This document shows, piece after piece, positions 49,563 to 60,879 of a stretch of DNA of 64,000 bases. Within the stretch, counting starts at the first letter, position 1. Every line of letters starts with the position of its first letter. The translations under genes were made by a program, and so were the position numbers. The DNA is from Azadirachta indica (Eukaryota; Streptophyta; Magnoliopsida; Sapindales; Meliaceae), in the NCBI GenBank assembly GCA_022749755.1, contig CM040443.1, positions 9,583,744-9,647,743 of the forward strand, given 5' to 3'. The notes under the pieces are model-generated. The model did no database searches. It was not told the DNA's origin and saw only the letters and a program-made list of their open reading frames with translations.

Positions 49563-52500
49563 TTATGCATTTACAGCCATCTTGAATTGTTCTGGAACAC
49601 GGAGTAAGGGGGCTTGTATTTCACCGGGCTTTCCAAGCTGACCACATGCAGCCATCTGATCATCACCTCTACTGAGTCGCAAGAAAACAGTGCACCCTGC
49701 CTCAGCTAAGATGTTTCGAAATTCAATCATTTTCTCTTCACTGGTTGGTCTAAACTGCGATCCACAATGAGGATTGAATGAGATGAGATTGATCTTGCAC
49801 GGAATGCTCTGAACAAGATCAATAAGCCTCTTTGCATCATCAAAGCTGCAAATAGAAATAGACACCAACTCAGTGACTACAGTTTTAAACATGTAAGTGG
49901 ATCTTGTTAAACTAAATAGGGTACATTGCAGTCAAGCTTGCAGCAAATTTAACATGCAGACAACCAGCAAACTAATTTTCTCTATCAATGGCAAAAAGAA
50001 AAAAGTCTAGCCATAACCTGTCATTAACTCCGGCAAGCATTACATACTCAAAAAGGACTTTGTAATTCTTTTTGAGGCGAAGTTCATCCCGGAGGGTCTG
50101 AAGAAGAAACCGTAGTTTATATTTCCGGTTAATTGGCATGATCCAGTTTCTGACCTGCATGGTTTTCAATGAGGGGGTTAATCCTCTCTCTCTCTGTTGC
50201 ATCAGTCCTTGGAGTCAACCAAAAAGCTAGAAGTAAAGTACCTCATCTGTTGTAGCATTCAAACTAACAGCTAAAGAACAATTGGATTCGTGGAGAAAAC
50301 GCTTCAGCTGGGGAACAAGCCCACTTGTAGAAACAGTGACCTTGCGAGGACTGAAGTGGAGGCCCTGATCATGTACCATAATGTCGGCTGCCTTAATGAC
50401 ATTTTCAACATTGTGAAGTGGTTCTCCCATGCCCTACAAGTATGTTGTTAAGGAAAAGAAATTAGTAAATAACAATACTGAAAACCTTACTTTGCTTAAC
50501 CCAGATTGCGACTGGTAATCTGAAAGCTAAATGTTTAGAGTAGACAGACTGTAATAACACTACCCTGGTGCTCAACATCATTTTAGAAGATTGAAATGCA
50601 AAGAAGCTGGGGCAAAAGGGATCAGAAAATCGTGAAAACACTAGTCATGTGTAAGATGTTCTCCTCATATATCCATATGCATTGTGGGCTGCATAGTGTG
50701 TGTGAGCACTTGTGGTCCTAATAAACAATAAATGTTTTCACAATTGAACGAAACCAAACATATAAAAGGATAAGTACACATCAAACAAAAATGTATCAAC
50801 TTCTGTTTTTTTTTTTCCTTGAAAAAACCATGTCAAAGAAAAAGGCTAATTATTGCGGACTGCATTAATCTCAGACATAGAAAATCTGACATATTCCCTT
50901 CATAAGACAATTTCAGTAGATAAGATGACCGCATGATTTTTTACACTTGCAAAAGCAGATTGCTCATATTAATAGGGTCCAACTGATGGAAGACTGCAAG
51001 TCACCATACCAAACAGAGCCACCGCTAATTTTGTTCCCACAACTAAAAAATTTTAGCACAGAGGAAATCCTGTTTCAAATCTGCACATACCATAAATACA
51101 ACATTTGTAATGCAACCAACTTCACTTGAGAGCAGACGCCGTGCAAATACAGCCTGTTCTACTATCTCGGCTGCAGTCAGATGTCTCTTCAGACCCATCC
51201 TGTAAAATAAATTGACATATCATGGAGCAAACCATACATAAAAACTTAGGAATGATAGAGGAGTGAAACTCTCAAACAAGGAAAGTTAAAACTTGCCTGC
51301 CAGTGTAACAGAACTGACAATTCATGGCACATCCCACCTGACTAGAAACACAGACAGTTGTCCTCCCTCTATCGCATGGAATGACAACAGTTTCTATCGC
51401 CAGTCCATCATCCAGCGTAAATAAAATCTGTAACCTCCTGTGAGGTTCAAAATCAATGAGAAGATTCTCAACATAATGCTAGTGTTTAATTCATATAGAA
51501 TTTTAGCAACTAGTACACAAGACAATTACTAAAGATTTGTAAGAAGATTATTTCTACCTTCGTAGTTCCATCAGATGCTGTGAGAACATCTTTCATGGAT
51601 AATGCCTTGAATTCAGCATGTTCACTCAACATTTTCTTGAAATCCTTGTTCAAACCTACAAAATATACATTTCTTGCAGCCCACCAATCATGTATAAAAA
51701 AAGAATAAAAAGAAAAGGAATAAAACAAATACAAATGCACTGGATTACGATATTCTGAAGTACTTCTAATTGAACATAGCATATATATGGCAACTCTATA
51801 AGAGTCTGCTTGGGATTGCTTTTGAAAAAGATAAAACTGACTTTAAGCAGCCAAATAGTAAATTTTTTTTTCTGAATCACTTTTGATAAAATCACATTTT
51901 ACAGCAGATTTTAAGAAATGAAAATATAGTTACTTTTCAAAATCTAATCTTGAGAAGTAGTTTTATTTAGAAATATATTATCAAATATATACATTCAAAA
52001 TTACAAAAAAATCCAAAATTAATTCTAAAATAACTATTAAATTTCAACTTTAATCAGAAATTGAAATTGTTAAAATCAAAATAATTTTTCTCTTTATTAC
52101 TTTTTACTTTTATTTTTTAAAAAATATAATTCAAATTTAAAATTTTTTTACCATAAATTATTGTAGGCTAACATATTTGCATTAAATATATATATATATA
52201 TAAACAAACATTTATCTAAAATTAATTTTCATTCATTACCATTTTGGTCATACGAATTTACTTTGAAAATAAAATTTACTAATCATTAAACTGTTTTTTT
52301 TAAATTAATTAGTTTTATAGCACAACAAAAACTGATTATTTTAAAATTCACAGGGTATCGTTGTAGCTGCTGCTTAACTTTGAATGCATAGTAGTTAAAT
52401 TATTTGGTAAAAGCCCACTTTTACATGACGACTAATATCTTCTAATCACTCACTACTTATTATGAAAGCAAAAGAACTAAGTATTCCACTTCCCCGCAAC

Positions 52501-53283
52501 TATGAATTAATACCACATCTCAATCCCAAAAATACTTAAATATTCACCCAAATCATAGTACCTTCCAGTTCATTAATACAATGTGCCCAAATGTTGTTCC
52601 CATACAGACGCTTCCAGAGCATCAAAGCCTGACCATGTCTGAACCCATGAGATCGAACCCATTGCTGTAGAAACACACTTGAATAATTATAACTCATGCC
52701 CGCAGAGCTTATTCATTAAACTAATATATAAAGCACCAGATCATCCGGTGTCATTTAACCACTACCACATCATCTAAATAGCAGTTATCACTAACAGAAT
52801 ATGTTAAAAGAAAAAATAAGCTCACAAAGATTAAAAATGCAGAACAAAAAATGTAAATACTTAACACATACTTCAAGTTCAGTGTATCTCATTCCCTTGA
52901 GAAGAACCTTTGAACCCTTTTTTGGTAAAACATTTCCGTCATCACCAGATCCTGGTAGGAGGAAAGCGCCAACAGTTACTCCCATCACACTTAAATACAA
53001 ACATACAAACATACATAAACCCACCGGAATCATGGGAATAGTCATCAACAGCAACTATAGGATTTGGAGGCGAATAAGAAGCAGTTGTAAGGAACCGGCG
53101 AGTAGGAGATAAAATGGAGAGGGGAGTGGTCGGCGGAAGGTTTAAAGGGGGGGAAAAAGTTGAAGGATTATGCTTATATCTAATTGTACATGTGGTTTTG
53201 GAGGAAGAAAAGACCGTTGAAGATTTCATCAGGAGCACAGAGTTAGCTCCCGCTTGCACACGCCTCATCCACACGCAGCCCAT
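49563..53283 (-). CDS. RlmN-type radical-SAM RNA methyltransferase, organellar
   Basis: Radical SAM enzyme of the RlmN/Cfr family, which methylates adenine C2 (23S rRNA A2503, and tRNA A37 in bacteria). Minus-strand exons: 53283-53025, 52951-52872, 52664-52562, 51655-51558, 51427-51297, 51199-51091, 50433-50242, 50154-50018 and 49845-49563. Phases agree and give 463 aa. The 4Fe-4S/SAM motif CAMNCQFC uses Cys213, Cys217 and Cys220. The two methyl-transfer cysteines of RlmN correspond to Cys206 (CVSSQVGC) and Cys437 (AACGQL). Also visible are GMGEPLHN and SLNATTDE. The first 80 or so residues are Ser/Thr/Arg-rich and poor in acids, like an organelle transit peptide (inferred; plastid or mitochondrion not decided). 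The intron after exon 5 has a GC donor. The start is the ATG at 53283; an in-frame ATG five codons later is an alternative. From memory an Arabidopsis homologue lies next to ULP1D. Confidence 0.92.
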
Positions 53284-54196
53284 CTCCAAATTTGCGAGGG
53301 TTCTCGTCCCACTCTCAGCCGAGAGGCAAGGTCCCTTTATATCTATACAGTAAAATGTCTATTTTCAAATTTTTTACAATTTTATCATCCTGGCCAGAGA
53401 AATGGAAGGCTTGGGGGCATTTTTGTCATACAATTTCAAGCTTTGACAGAACTATACGAAGTTATCCGAAAAAAGGACAGTTTTCCATATCCAGCGTAAT
53501 GGAAGATATTGTGGCAAAGTAACCGCTGTAATCCAGGATTTTGAATTTCGGGGGTCTTTCTCAGCCATTAACACGGACTTATCCATGGAAAATTAACACA
53601 TTACTCCCCTGACTTTTAGCCTTTTTAACACTTAAAAAAAAGATTTGGGAAAATAAACACATATCTCTCTTTAGGAGTTGAGGTCATCCATCTTCGTTAC
53701 CCTACTATTTGTTTGAAGGGTATTACGGTAAAAGTAAGAGGTTATCTTCCCTATTTGTGCTTTGTTGAGTATTGCAAAGTAGTGAGTTGATCTATAGGCA
53801 GAGATATGGCTTAATTTCGTCTTTCAAATTAACAAATGCACGATATGTCAAAGCACAATGCAATAAGTTATTCAATTGACTAGATTTCTTAATTGATGGC
53901 TGCGAGGATCGATCTTATGGAGGGAAATTGATAGTATTTTTGCTTCATTGCTAAACCTGAATTTAGGGAGAGAAAGCCAATAGAAAGCTAGATCTGAGTT
54001 AAATCATGCAAAGTTAAGTGTTCGAATAGCTGTAATCAAGCTCACGGGCTTATACAAAACAATTATTTCTCCATTCAATCAGGTAAATGTTTGTTTATTT
54101 TGTTTATACTCAATACTTTGTGGGTACGAGTGAATTGTATTACAATGATTAGATGGTTTTCGAGTTGTGTTTATTGGAGATTTTTAGTATAAAATT
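53284..54196. other. RlmN-like promoter side and unassigned intergenic DNA
   Basis: The bases just above 53283 are the 5' leader and promoter of the RlmN-like gene. Beyond about 53600 the sequence turns AT-rich, with no ORF or repeat I recognise. Confidence 0.45.
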
Positions 54197-54639
54197 GATG
54201 ATGCAACAAATAATACAATATACTCATAGCCAAGGCATGTATAAATACATTGTCCTTAAGGAAATTTCTATCCCTCTAAAACGATATCCAGATGCAAACA
54301 TGTTTTCATGACAGTATTCCCTCCAAGATATAATGATTGTTAGTTTTATAAAGATGCGCTTCTAAGTATAGAACTCTTGAACAACATTAAAATAAATATC
54401 ATTTTCTAATAATATTTGTAAGTGATGAGAGATCAAAATAATGTAGAAAAGATATTTTTCTTATATATATTCTTTGTGTATATCTTTATAAATAAATAAC
54501 CAAAATATAGCCTCTATTTATAAATATACATGTACTCTTTCATTTGAAACATGTCTCTTTATAATACCATTTTATTTATAACTTCCATACATTATCAAAT
54601 GTATTTTCAAATATATGTATATTTATAAAATATACAACA
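54197..54639 (-). mobile_element. Possible 3' LTR of a degraded retrotransposon
   Basis: On the minus strand a purine tract (agagggagat, 54641-54650) is directly followed by TGTTGTATATTTTATAA at 54639, as at a polypurine tract/3' LTR border. A TATA-like tataaata lies about 140 bp into the candidate LTR (near 54510). No partner LTR or PBS is visible. If real, the interior (above 54640) is cut by the SINE and by the Tekay-type element. The far boundary is a guess. Confidence 0.35.
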
Positions 54640-56015
54640 ATCTCCCTCTATTTCAAAATACACACAATACATTAGAGAATATTTAGAGTTTAATGCATAT
54701 GTACTAGTGTTTATTAGGCTATGAATCAGCCATTGGACAACTAATCGTGTCGTACAGGAAGTTGGTGAAACATTTAGTTTCTATGAACCAAAAGTCCTTT
54801 GGTGTAATTCAGAGGACTAGGTATCCATATTGAACTCTTACAATGTGTGTTGTTTAACAGTTTGACACTTTCATGGCCTTATTCCTACTTGAAATTCATG
54901 AATGCTTTTGAGATGTCTGCTTAAACTCTCATAAAAACTGACCCAATTTTACATTCATATAGGTGAACCCTCCATTAAGTATATCCTATAGTTTAAATAT
55001 GCCATCATATAATATTTGGGTTATAGAGTTTATTAAGAGCATGAAAGCTCATCCTTTGTCACTATAGTTTTAAGTACTATCTTACTAATAGAGAGTGACT
55101 CAACATAATTAGATATAACGTCGATAGTACAACAAGACAACAAGTAACTTGTTATTCTCCTTATGAACCTACTTCGTGGGATTTCCAATTATATAGATGA
55201 AGTTCTTATCACTTTTACTTTTTGTTCTAGGTATAGTAGTCCCTTCCCCTTCAGCTTTTAAAAACCATAATTTTTTTTAATGGTTTTTCTCAAACAAATT
55301 GGTTAAAATTAATTTTCATATTATCACTTAAGTTATTGCATCATGTCTTTTTAAGATTTTTTTTTATCTAAATAATATAAAGATCCAGATATATACATTT
55401 TTTTAGTTGAAAGCTTTTCAACATATTTCATCTCTACTAAAGGCAATTCAACATCAATATATCACTTTTCATTATTGCCTTTTTTAATAGTAGAGGATCA
55501 TCACATTATACACTAATGGTGTCTTTTACATACTTATTCAATAATCTTATAGGCAATTCAATAGTCTTATTGAAAACTATTAACATGTTTATAATGTTTA
55601 TAATTTCTCAAAAAATATAACAATGATGCCTATATTACATGAAATCATATTTCATACAACTTTTATTGAATATAAAAGGCTACCATAACACATATTTTGT
55701 TTATTAAAATGAGACTAATCTTCAATTTAATATACGTATATATTATATAATAATTGCTCCTTTCATAATTAAATTAGAAGTAACAAATTATAGTCTCTTT
55801 TATTTCATACATGCTAAAACTCAATTCAATAAATATATTTAATTAATTTAGAACCTTTGGAACTAGCACATAAAATAAATTAAGGTCAAGTAAGTATAAT
55901 TCAAATCATGTCAAAATTATAATGAATTATATATCATATAACCTTCACTTAATACACAAAATATTATACCCAATATAGCTATATTATAAACAATCATAAG
56001 TCATTAGGGTCACAT
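54640..56015. other. AT-rich non-coding stretch, perhaps retroelement interior
   Basis: It contains no ORF and no host gene. If the LTR call at 54197-54639 is right, this would be the non-coding interior of the same element. On its own I see only A/T-rich sequence. Confidence 0.35.
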
Positions 56016-56320
56016 AGCCGCTTGGGCTTTACCCAAGTGGTAAGAAAGGTTGGACTCCAAAAGAAGTCCGGCCTTAAAGCCTTGCTAGTGGTAGTCAGCA
56101 AGGCTCATTTCCCTTATTTGGGTAATGATACCCACCATTTATGTAGGGCCTACCGTATTTAAGTGTAAGTAAACTCCCCTCCTTGTATAAGGGCAAGATA
56201 ACATTTAAATTGGATGAAGTTATCTAGGTTATGCCATATGTGAATCTATCATAAATTTATGGTAGAATTCCCATGTAATATTGGTAAGTCTGTACATGTA
56301 TGTAATATTAAAAAAAAAAA
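56016..56320 (+). mobile_element. tRNA-derived SINE with 17-bp TSD
   Basis: A 305-bp element flanked by perfect 17-bp direct repeats, agtcattagggtcacat, at 55999-56015 and 56321-56337. It starts agccgcttgggctttaccca and has an RNA polymerase III box-A-like segment (acccaagtggtaag). A box B, ggttggactcc (56048-56058), matches ggttcganncc at all but one of the fixed positions. It ends in a 12-base A run (56309-56320). It has no ORF and is mobilised in trans by LINE machinery. I cannot place it in a named SINE family. Confidence 0.88.
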
Positions 56321-56337
56321 AGTCATTAGGGTCACAT

Positions 56338-56796
56338 TAGTATTATTTAATAAATTATCAAGGTCAAAAGACTTTTTTAGAAAAATTAGGTACAATTCCT
56401 AAATATCTAAAGATTATATTATAAGGCATGATCAATCAATAAATATTGACCTTAATGATAATTTGCCATTGGACTCAAATGATAGTAATCATCTTCTTCC
56501 TTTTCAACGAACCCGACTCTTATGATTTATAAGGACTCAATAAAATCATAATGTTTGAATCAAAGATCATATATCCATATATGTTAATTGCCATATAATT
56601 CATAAAACAATATACATTTATTATAATTATCAAATTTAAGAATATAACTTGCATTCAAATATTTATAATGTTATAGTCGTGTACCTGGTGATTCATAATA
56701 CAAATATACTTATCAAAATATATCCCTCCTTTTCTTATTCTGGATCAACTTTTGAGCAAAAAACATATACTTCGCTTCGTCACATACCAACAAATC
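56338..56796. other. AT-rich spacer between SINE and Tekay-type element
   Basis: About 460 bp of A/T-rich sequence with no ORF and no recognised repeat. aaatc (56792-56796) directly precedes the LTR and would be one half of the 5-bp target duplication; the other half lies outside the window. Confidence 0.4.
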
Positions 56797-58488
56797 TGTA
56801 ATACCCTAAGTTCTTACTTTAATTAGAATACACATATTGAATATATCCACTCTATATTTTATGAAGACATAATAATTTAGAACTTATAAGATAAATATGT
56901 TTATTAAAAAAAATGTTGATTAGAACGAATATGTTTATGATTTTAAAAGAATAAAATTATTGAATAATATAAATTTTGTTGTGGGTAGAAGGTATAAAAA
57001 GAGAAGTTGAAGGATCTGATTGAAATTAGGATATCATGTGTCTTAATTTAAGGATGGATTTGGGTATGCCTGTATGGGTTAAGTGGGTGGCAGGCATTAA
57101 AAAAAATTTATATAATAATTAAATAAGGTAAGCAGTGGATATATATATATATATCTAAACCTTCGTTTTCAAATTGAAAATCGAGAGTTAATCAGAAAGG
57201 AAAAAGAAGGCATGTTTGGTTTGAAATTATGATTTCGATGATCAATTTTAATTTTAAAGATTAGTATATTATTTCATTTAGTTGTAGAAAATTAAATTGT
57301 TGGTATATAAATATATGTATAAATGTCAAAGTATATATATGTACATATTTTTCAGATAATAAAGTTTGAAACATCATTTATTATTATTGATCATTATTTA
57401 TTAATATTGTTAAATTGATATTAGGAAGTGATTCGAAGGGGATAGAGAAGTCAACAGAACAATAACTTTGTAATATATTTGTCAGGTAGGTATTTATATG
57501 TATTTGGTGGATTTTATCTTTAAAACTGAAAATAGGGTGTTTAATTACAGTTGATGTTTTAATAAATGTGTATGAAATTTCTGAATCACCATCCAATTAA
57601 TTGTTTTTCGAATCGGGTTTAAATAGTAATTTTCATAAGAATGTTAAATTTATAAATAGAGTGAGAAATTGTATCAACATATCTTGTATTTTTATAAATA
57701 TATGGTTTATATAGAAATGTTGTGAAATGAATTAATAAATAAGAATGTGATGGCCATGGTTGTTGTTGTGATGTGGCACAGGTGTTTGGGGCAACGGTCC
57801 TTGGAAATAAAGCTCTTAAAGGTAGTTTTTGTTGGGACAACGATTCTCAGAATAATGCCCTTAAAGATCATTTTTGATGGGATGACGATCCCTGAGAATA
57901 AAGTATGTATGGCCAATTTTTGGGGCTGCGGTCCTTCGAAACAATGCTTGTAAAATACGTAAACACAAAATTTATGAATATTTTTATGAAATTATGTGTT
58001 TTACGTTGTTTATATGAATATTGAAATTGAAATTTTGATTTAATATTCTATCATGCTGTTTGTTGGAAATTAAGAAGTGCTTTTATGTTCAAACTTATTT
58101 ATTACAAATTTTAAAATTACTTTTATATATAAATATCTATTGGACATTAGCTCATCTATACTTTTTAAATTTAGGTAATGCTGGAGATTTGTAAGTAAAA
58201 GACAAAAGATACTCCAAGACTAAGATTTTACTACTTTTGGAACTATGTGTAATTATAAGAGTAAGATTTTGTAATGCATGGTTTTGATATAATTTCCATA
58301 CTTGTATTTGAATGTTAGAAGTTATGAAACTGATTATATTTTGTTAATTAATGAAATGAAGCAATTCGTGTTTAATTTTATTGGAAGTGTTTACAGTGAA
58401 ATTTTAAAACTTATAGGATTAGATATTTGACGTACATTGAATTATAGTAAAAATTCTATCGAAATTTCTTATAATTAGGGATGTTACA
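56797..58488 (+). repeat. 5' LTR of Tekay-type element
   Basis: It starts TGTAATACCCTA and ends GGGATGTTACA, a 1692-bp LTR with TG...CA ends. Its beginning is matched by 63800-64000 (ttactttaattagaata, atatgtttattaaaaaaa, tatgtttatgattttaaaa). It contains TA microsatellite runs near 57140 and a degenerate repeat cluster at 57786-57955. Confidence 0.9.
57786..57955 (+). repeat. Four degenerate ~45-bp repeats in the Tekay LTR
   Basis: Consecutive units share the pattern ggg-caacggtcctt-ga-aataa-gc-cttaaag-ttttt (ttggggcaacggtccttgg, gttgggacaacgattctcag, atgggatgacgatccctgag, ggggctgcggtccttcgaa). They are diverged but phased at about 45 bp. They may be a subterminal or enhancer-like repeat block of the LTR. 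Confidence 0.7.
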
Positions 58489-58492
58489 AAAG

Positions 58493-58505
58493 TTAGTATC
58501 AGAGC
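58493..58505 (+). promoter_or_regulatory. Primer-binding site (tRNA-iMet type)
   Basis: ttagtatcagagc, four bases after the LTR end, differs from the canonical ttggtatcagagc at one base. It is the start site for minus-strand DNA synthesis. Confidence 0.85.
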
Positions 58506-58632
58506 TTAGGATTAGGATTCTGTAGACATCTCTTATGATAGTGGGAAAGTTTTAGAGACATTTTAGCTTGTCATTACTTGTACTTTATTATTCTATATAA
58601 ATTTTTAATTGTAATATATTTGGTCTTATAGT

Positions 58633-58941
58633 ATGGGAAGGACCAAGTACAACAAGTGGACTTGTGTAAATAGGAATAAACAGGGTGCTCTAGCTGGCGT
58701 TTTTGTGAAGGACTTGCGAAGAATATACGCTAATAGGATGATAGAGAAATTGGCAGGGACTATTATGCGTTATTCAAATACTGATCTAGGTCCACGTACT
58801 CTTGAAGATATAAGGAATGAGGAAAGTACAACGAGTGAGACTAGTGAGAAACACTCAATAACACTAGATCCTTTTCCTGTTAGGATAGAGGAACCTTTTA
58901 AATCTGTTGTTATCGAAGACACTTATGCAAAGTGGTGGTGA
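58633..58941 (+). CDS. Unrecognised 102-codon ORF in retroelement leader
   Basis: ATG-started, uninterrupted frame of 102 aa between PBS and gag. It is basic at the N-terminus (MGRTKYNKWTCVNRNKQG) and Ser/Thr/Glu-rich in the second half. I recognise no domain. It is one of the few frames in this element without a stop. A GT-AG intron (donor gtgaga at 58938, acceptor tttcag ending 59187) would join it in frame to the gag ATG at 59189. It could be an N-terminal gag extension, a captured host fragment, or chance. Confidence 0.4.
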   Translation: MGRTKYNKWTCVNRNKQGALAGVFVKDLRRIYANRMIEKLAGTIMRYSNTDLGPRTLEDIRNEESTTSETSEKHSITLDPFPVRIEEPFKSVVIEDTYAKWW

Positions 58942-59188
58942 GATGGAGTAAGGTACACAAATTAGATAACGATTAACCTTTGGTATGTATATAATATTTT
59001 TGTATATACCTATATAGGGTAACTTAAGTTTCGTTATCCTTTGAATATCTTTTGTTGGTTTTGTTGTAAAGAATTATCAACTTGTATAATCAATGTATAA
59101 ATGATTTTTATTTTACTTGTGTTTTGAGACTTATTTATTTTGTGCTACTTTACTTTGACTGTTGTGACATGAAATTTATTGTTTCAGT

Positions 59189-60180
59189 ATGTTTGATAAT
59201 AGGAAAACAAAGGTATCATATTCACTAAGAGGGGAAGAGTTTGGTGAGTTTTGCCAAACGATGAGAGAATTTGTTACTGCTCTTCGCGGGATTACCAGTA
59301 ATTCCCAAAATCAGGATAATGGTAATGAAGGTCAGAATATGTCAGTGTTGAGTAAATTTAAGAAACTAAATCCTTTGACTTTTAGTGGAAAATCTAGTCC
59401 ATTAATTACTGAGAAATGAGTGGAACAAATTAACCGAATTCTGGATGCTATGCAAGCACCCAAAGATATTTGGGTTAAACTTGCAACATTTCAATTGACT
59501 CAGCAGGCAAATCATTGGTGGAATACTTTTAAGATTATAAAACCGGAGGAAGAATGGACATGGGATGCTTTCAAAGAAGCCTTTATGGGTAAATATTTTC
59601 CTGAGGTATTTCGTGATGCCATGCTAGATGAATTTATTCATGTAACTCAGGAAAGTATGACAGTGGCACAATATGAGGTAAGGTTTGAAGCACTAAGTCG
59701 GTTTGCTACTTCAATGATTTCGAAGGAGAAAGACAAGACTAAGTGGTTTATGAAAGGTTTAAGGCTGTCACTTCGACATGAACTTATAGTGTTAAACTTT
59801 CAAAACTATTTAGAAGTGGTTGAACGAGTCTTGATGATAGAATAAGATGAGGAAGAAATCAAACAAATAGTGGAATCAAAGAAGAGAAGTTTTGACTAGC
59901 AGCCTTCTAAGTGGGGAGAGAAGAGACAAATGAAAAGTCAGTCTCTAATTTATGATAACCGAGGTCTCTGCAAGATAGTAGGTGTATGTTTTAACTGTAG
60001 GCAACAAGGTCATCATCAAAATATGTGTCCGCATTTAGCTAGACACAAAGTCAAACAACCAGATCTGTTCAAGGAAGCACCCAAGATAACGAAAGGTCCC
60101 ATGTACCTTTAGGTGTGTGTTTTGAATATGGATAACGTGACCATTATCGAAATCAGTGTCCACGTTTAATGTAGACACCG
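59189..60180 (+). pseudogene. gag with zinc knuckle, Tekay-type element
   Basis: The frame starts MFDNRKTKVSYSLRGEEFG and runs in one phase through capsid motifs (TFQLTQQANHWWN, FKEAFMGKYFPEVFRDAM) to a CX2CX4HX4C knuckle, CFNCRQQGHHQNMC, at about 59987-60030. In-frame stops occur at 59417-59419, 59843-59845 and 59897-59899. A second knuckle-like motif at about 60119-60165 has lost its second Cys (Tyr) and holds a stop. It is the capsid/nucleocapsid precursor and is inactive as it stands. Confidence 0.9.
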
Positions 60181-60399
60181 AGTCAAATAACTAGCTCAGA
60201 GTAAGGGAATGCTTAATCAGTAGCACAACAAAGTCAGCAAAGTAGGCAGCCACAACAAAGAAATTATGAGCAGTCACCTCAGAGGTCCTAAGTGTCATAA
60301 GCGTAAGGAAAACCTAAAGTTCAGGGTAGGGCTTATGCTATCACTCAAGAAGTGGATTGACCAGATCATGCTGTAGTAGAAGGTATTTTTCTTTTATTC

Positions 60400-60850
60400 A
60401 ATACGTGGACTAGAATATTATTTAATTCTGGTGCTACGCATTCCCTTATTTCAGTAGAACTTATATCTTCTTTGGCTATAAAGAATGAACCTTTAAAACA
60501 CGAGTTATCAGTTGAAACACCTGTTGGAGGTAGAATAAATCTAGATAAGATGTGCCATAATTGTGAAATTAATGTAGGTGGTTGTAAAATCACATTTGGG
60601 TTAGTTGTGATGAAAATGGTGTATTATGATGTGATACTGGGTATGGATTGGTTGTCATCTTTCCACGCCATTATAGATTGTCAAAGAAAAAGGGTAACTA
60701 TTAATCTTTTTAATGGTGAAAAATTTCATATCGTTGGAAGTAGGAGGACCAATCATCATTGTACCTATATTGGATGTAATGAACATAAAGATTATTTAGG
60801 ATGGGTGGCGAGTATGATGAGTTATGATGCTAATGATTCAATAACTTCAA
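60400..60850 (+). pseudogene. Aspartic protease domain, Tekay-type element
   Basis: The retropepsin-like fold is recognisable. It has active-site region LFNSGATHSLIS at about 60418-60455, then the second-half motif YYDVILGMDWLSSFHAIIDC. The catalytic Asp of the usual D-S-G-A is Asn (codon 60424-60426), so polyprotein processing would fail. Confidence 0.85.
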
Positions 60851-60879
60851 CTGTTCCACTAATTGACGAGTTTCAAGAT

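Noticed and set aside
53114..53522. Plus-strand ORFs over the RlmN-like first exon and leader
   Set aside because: They are antisense to the transit-peptide exon, with no conserved features.
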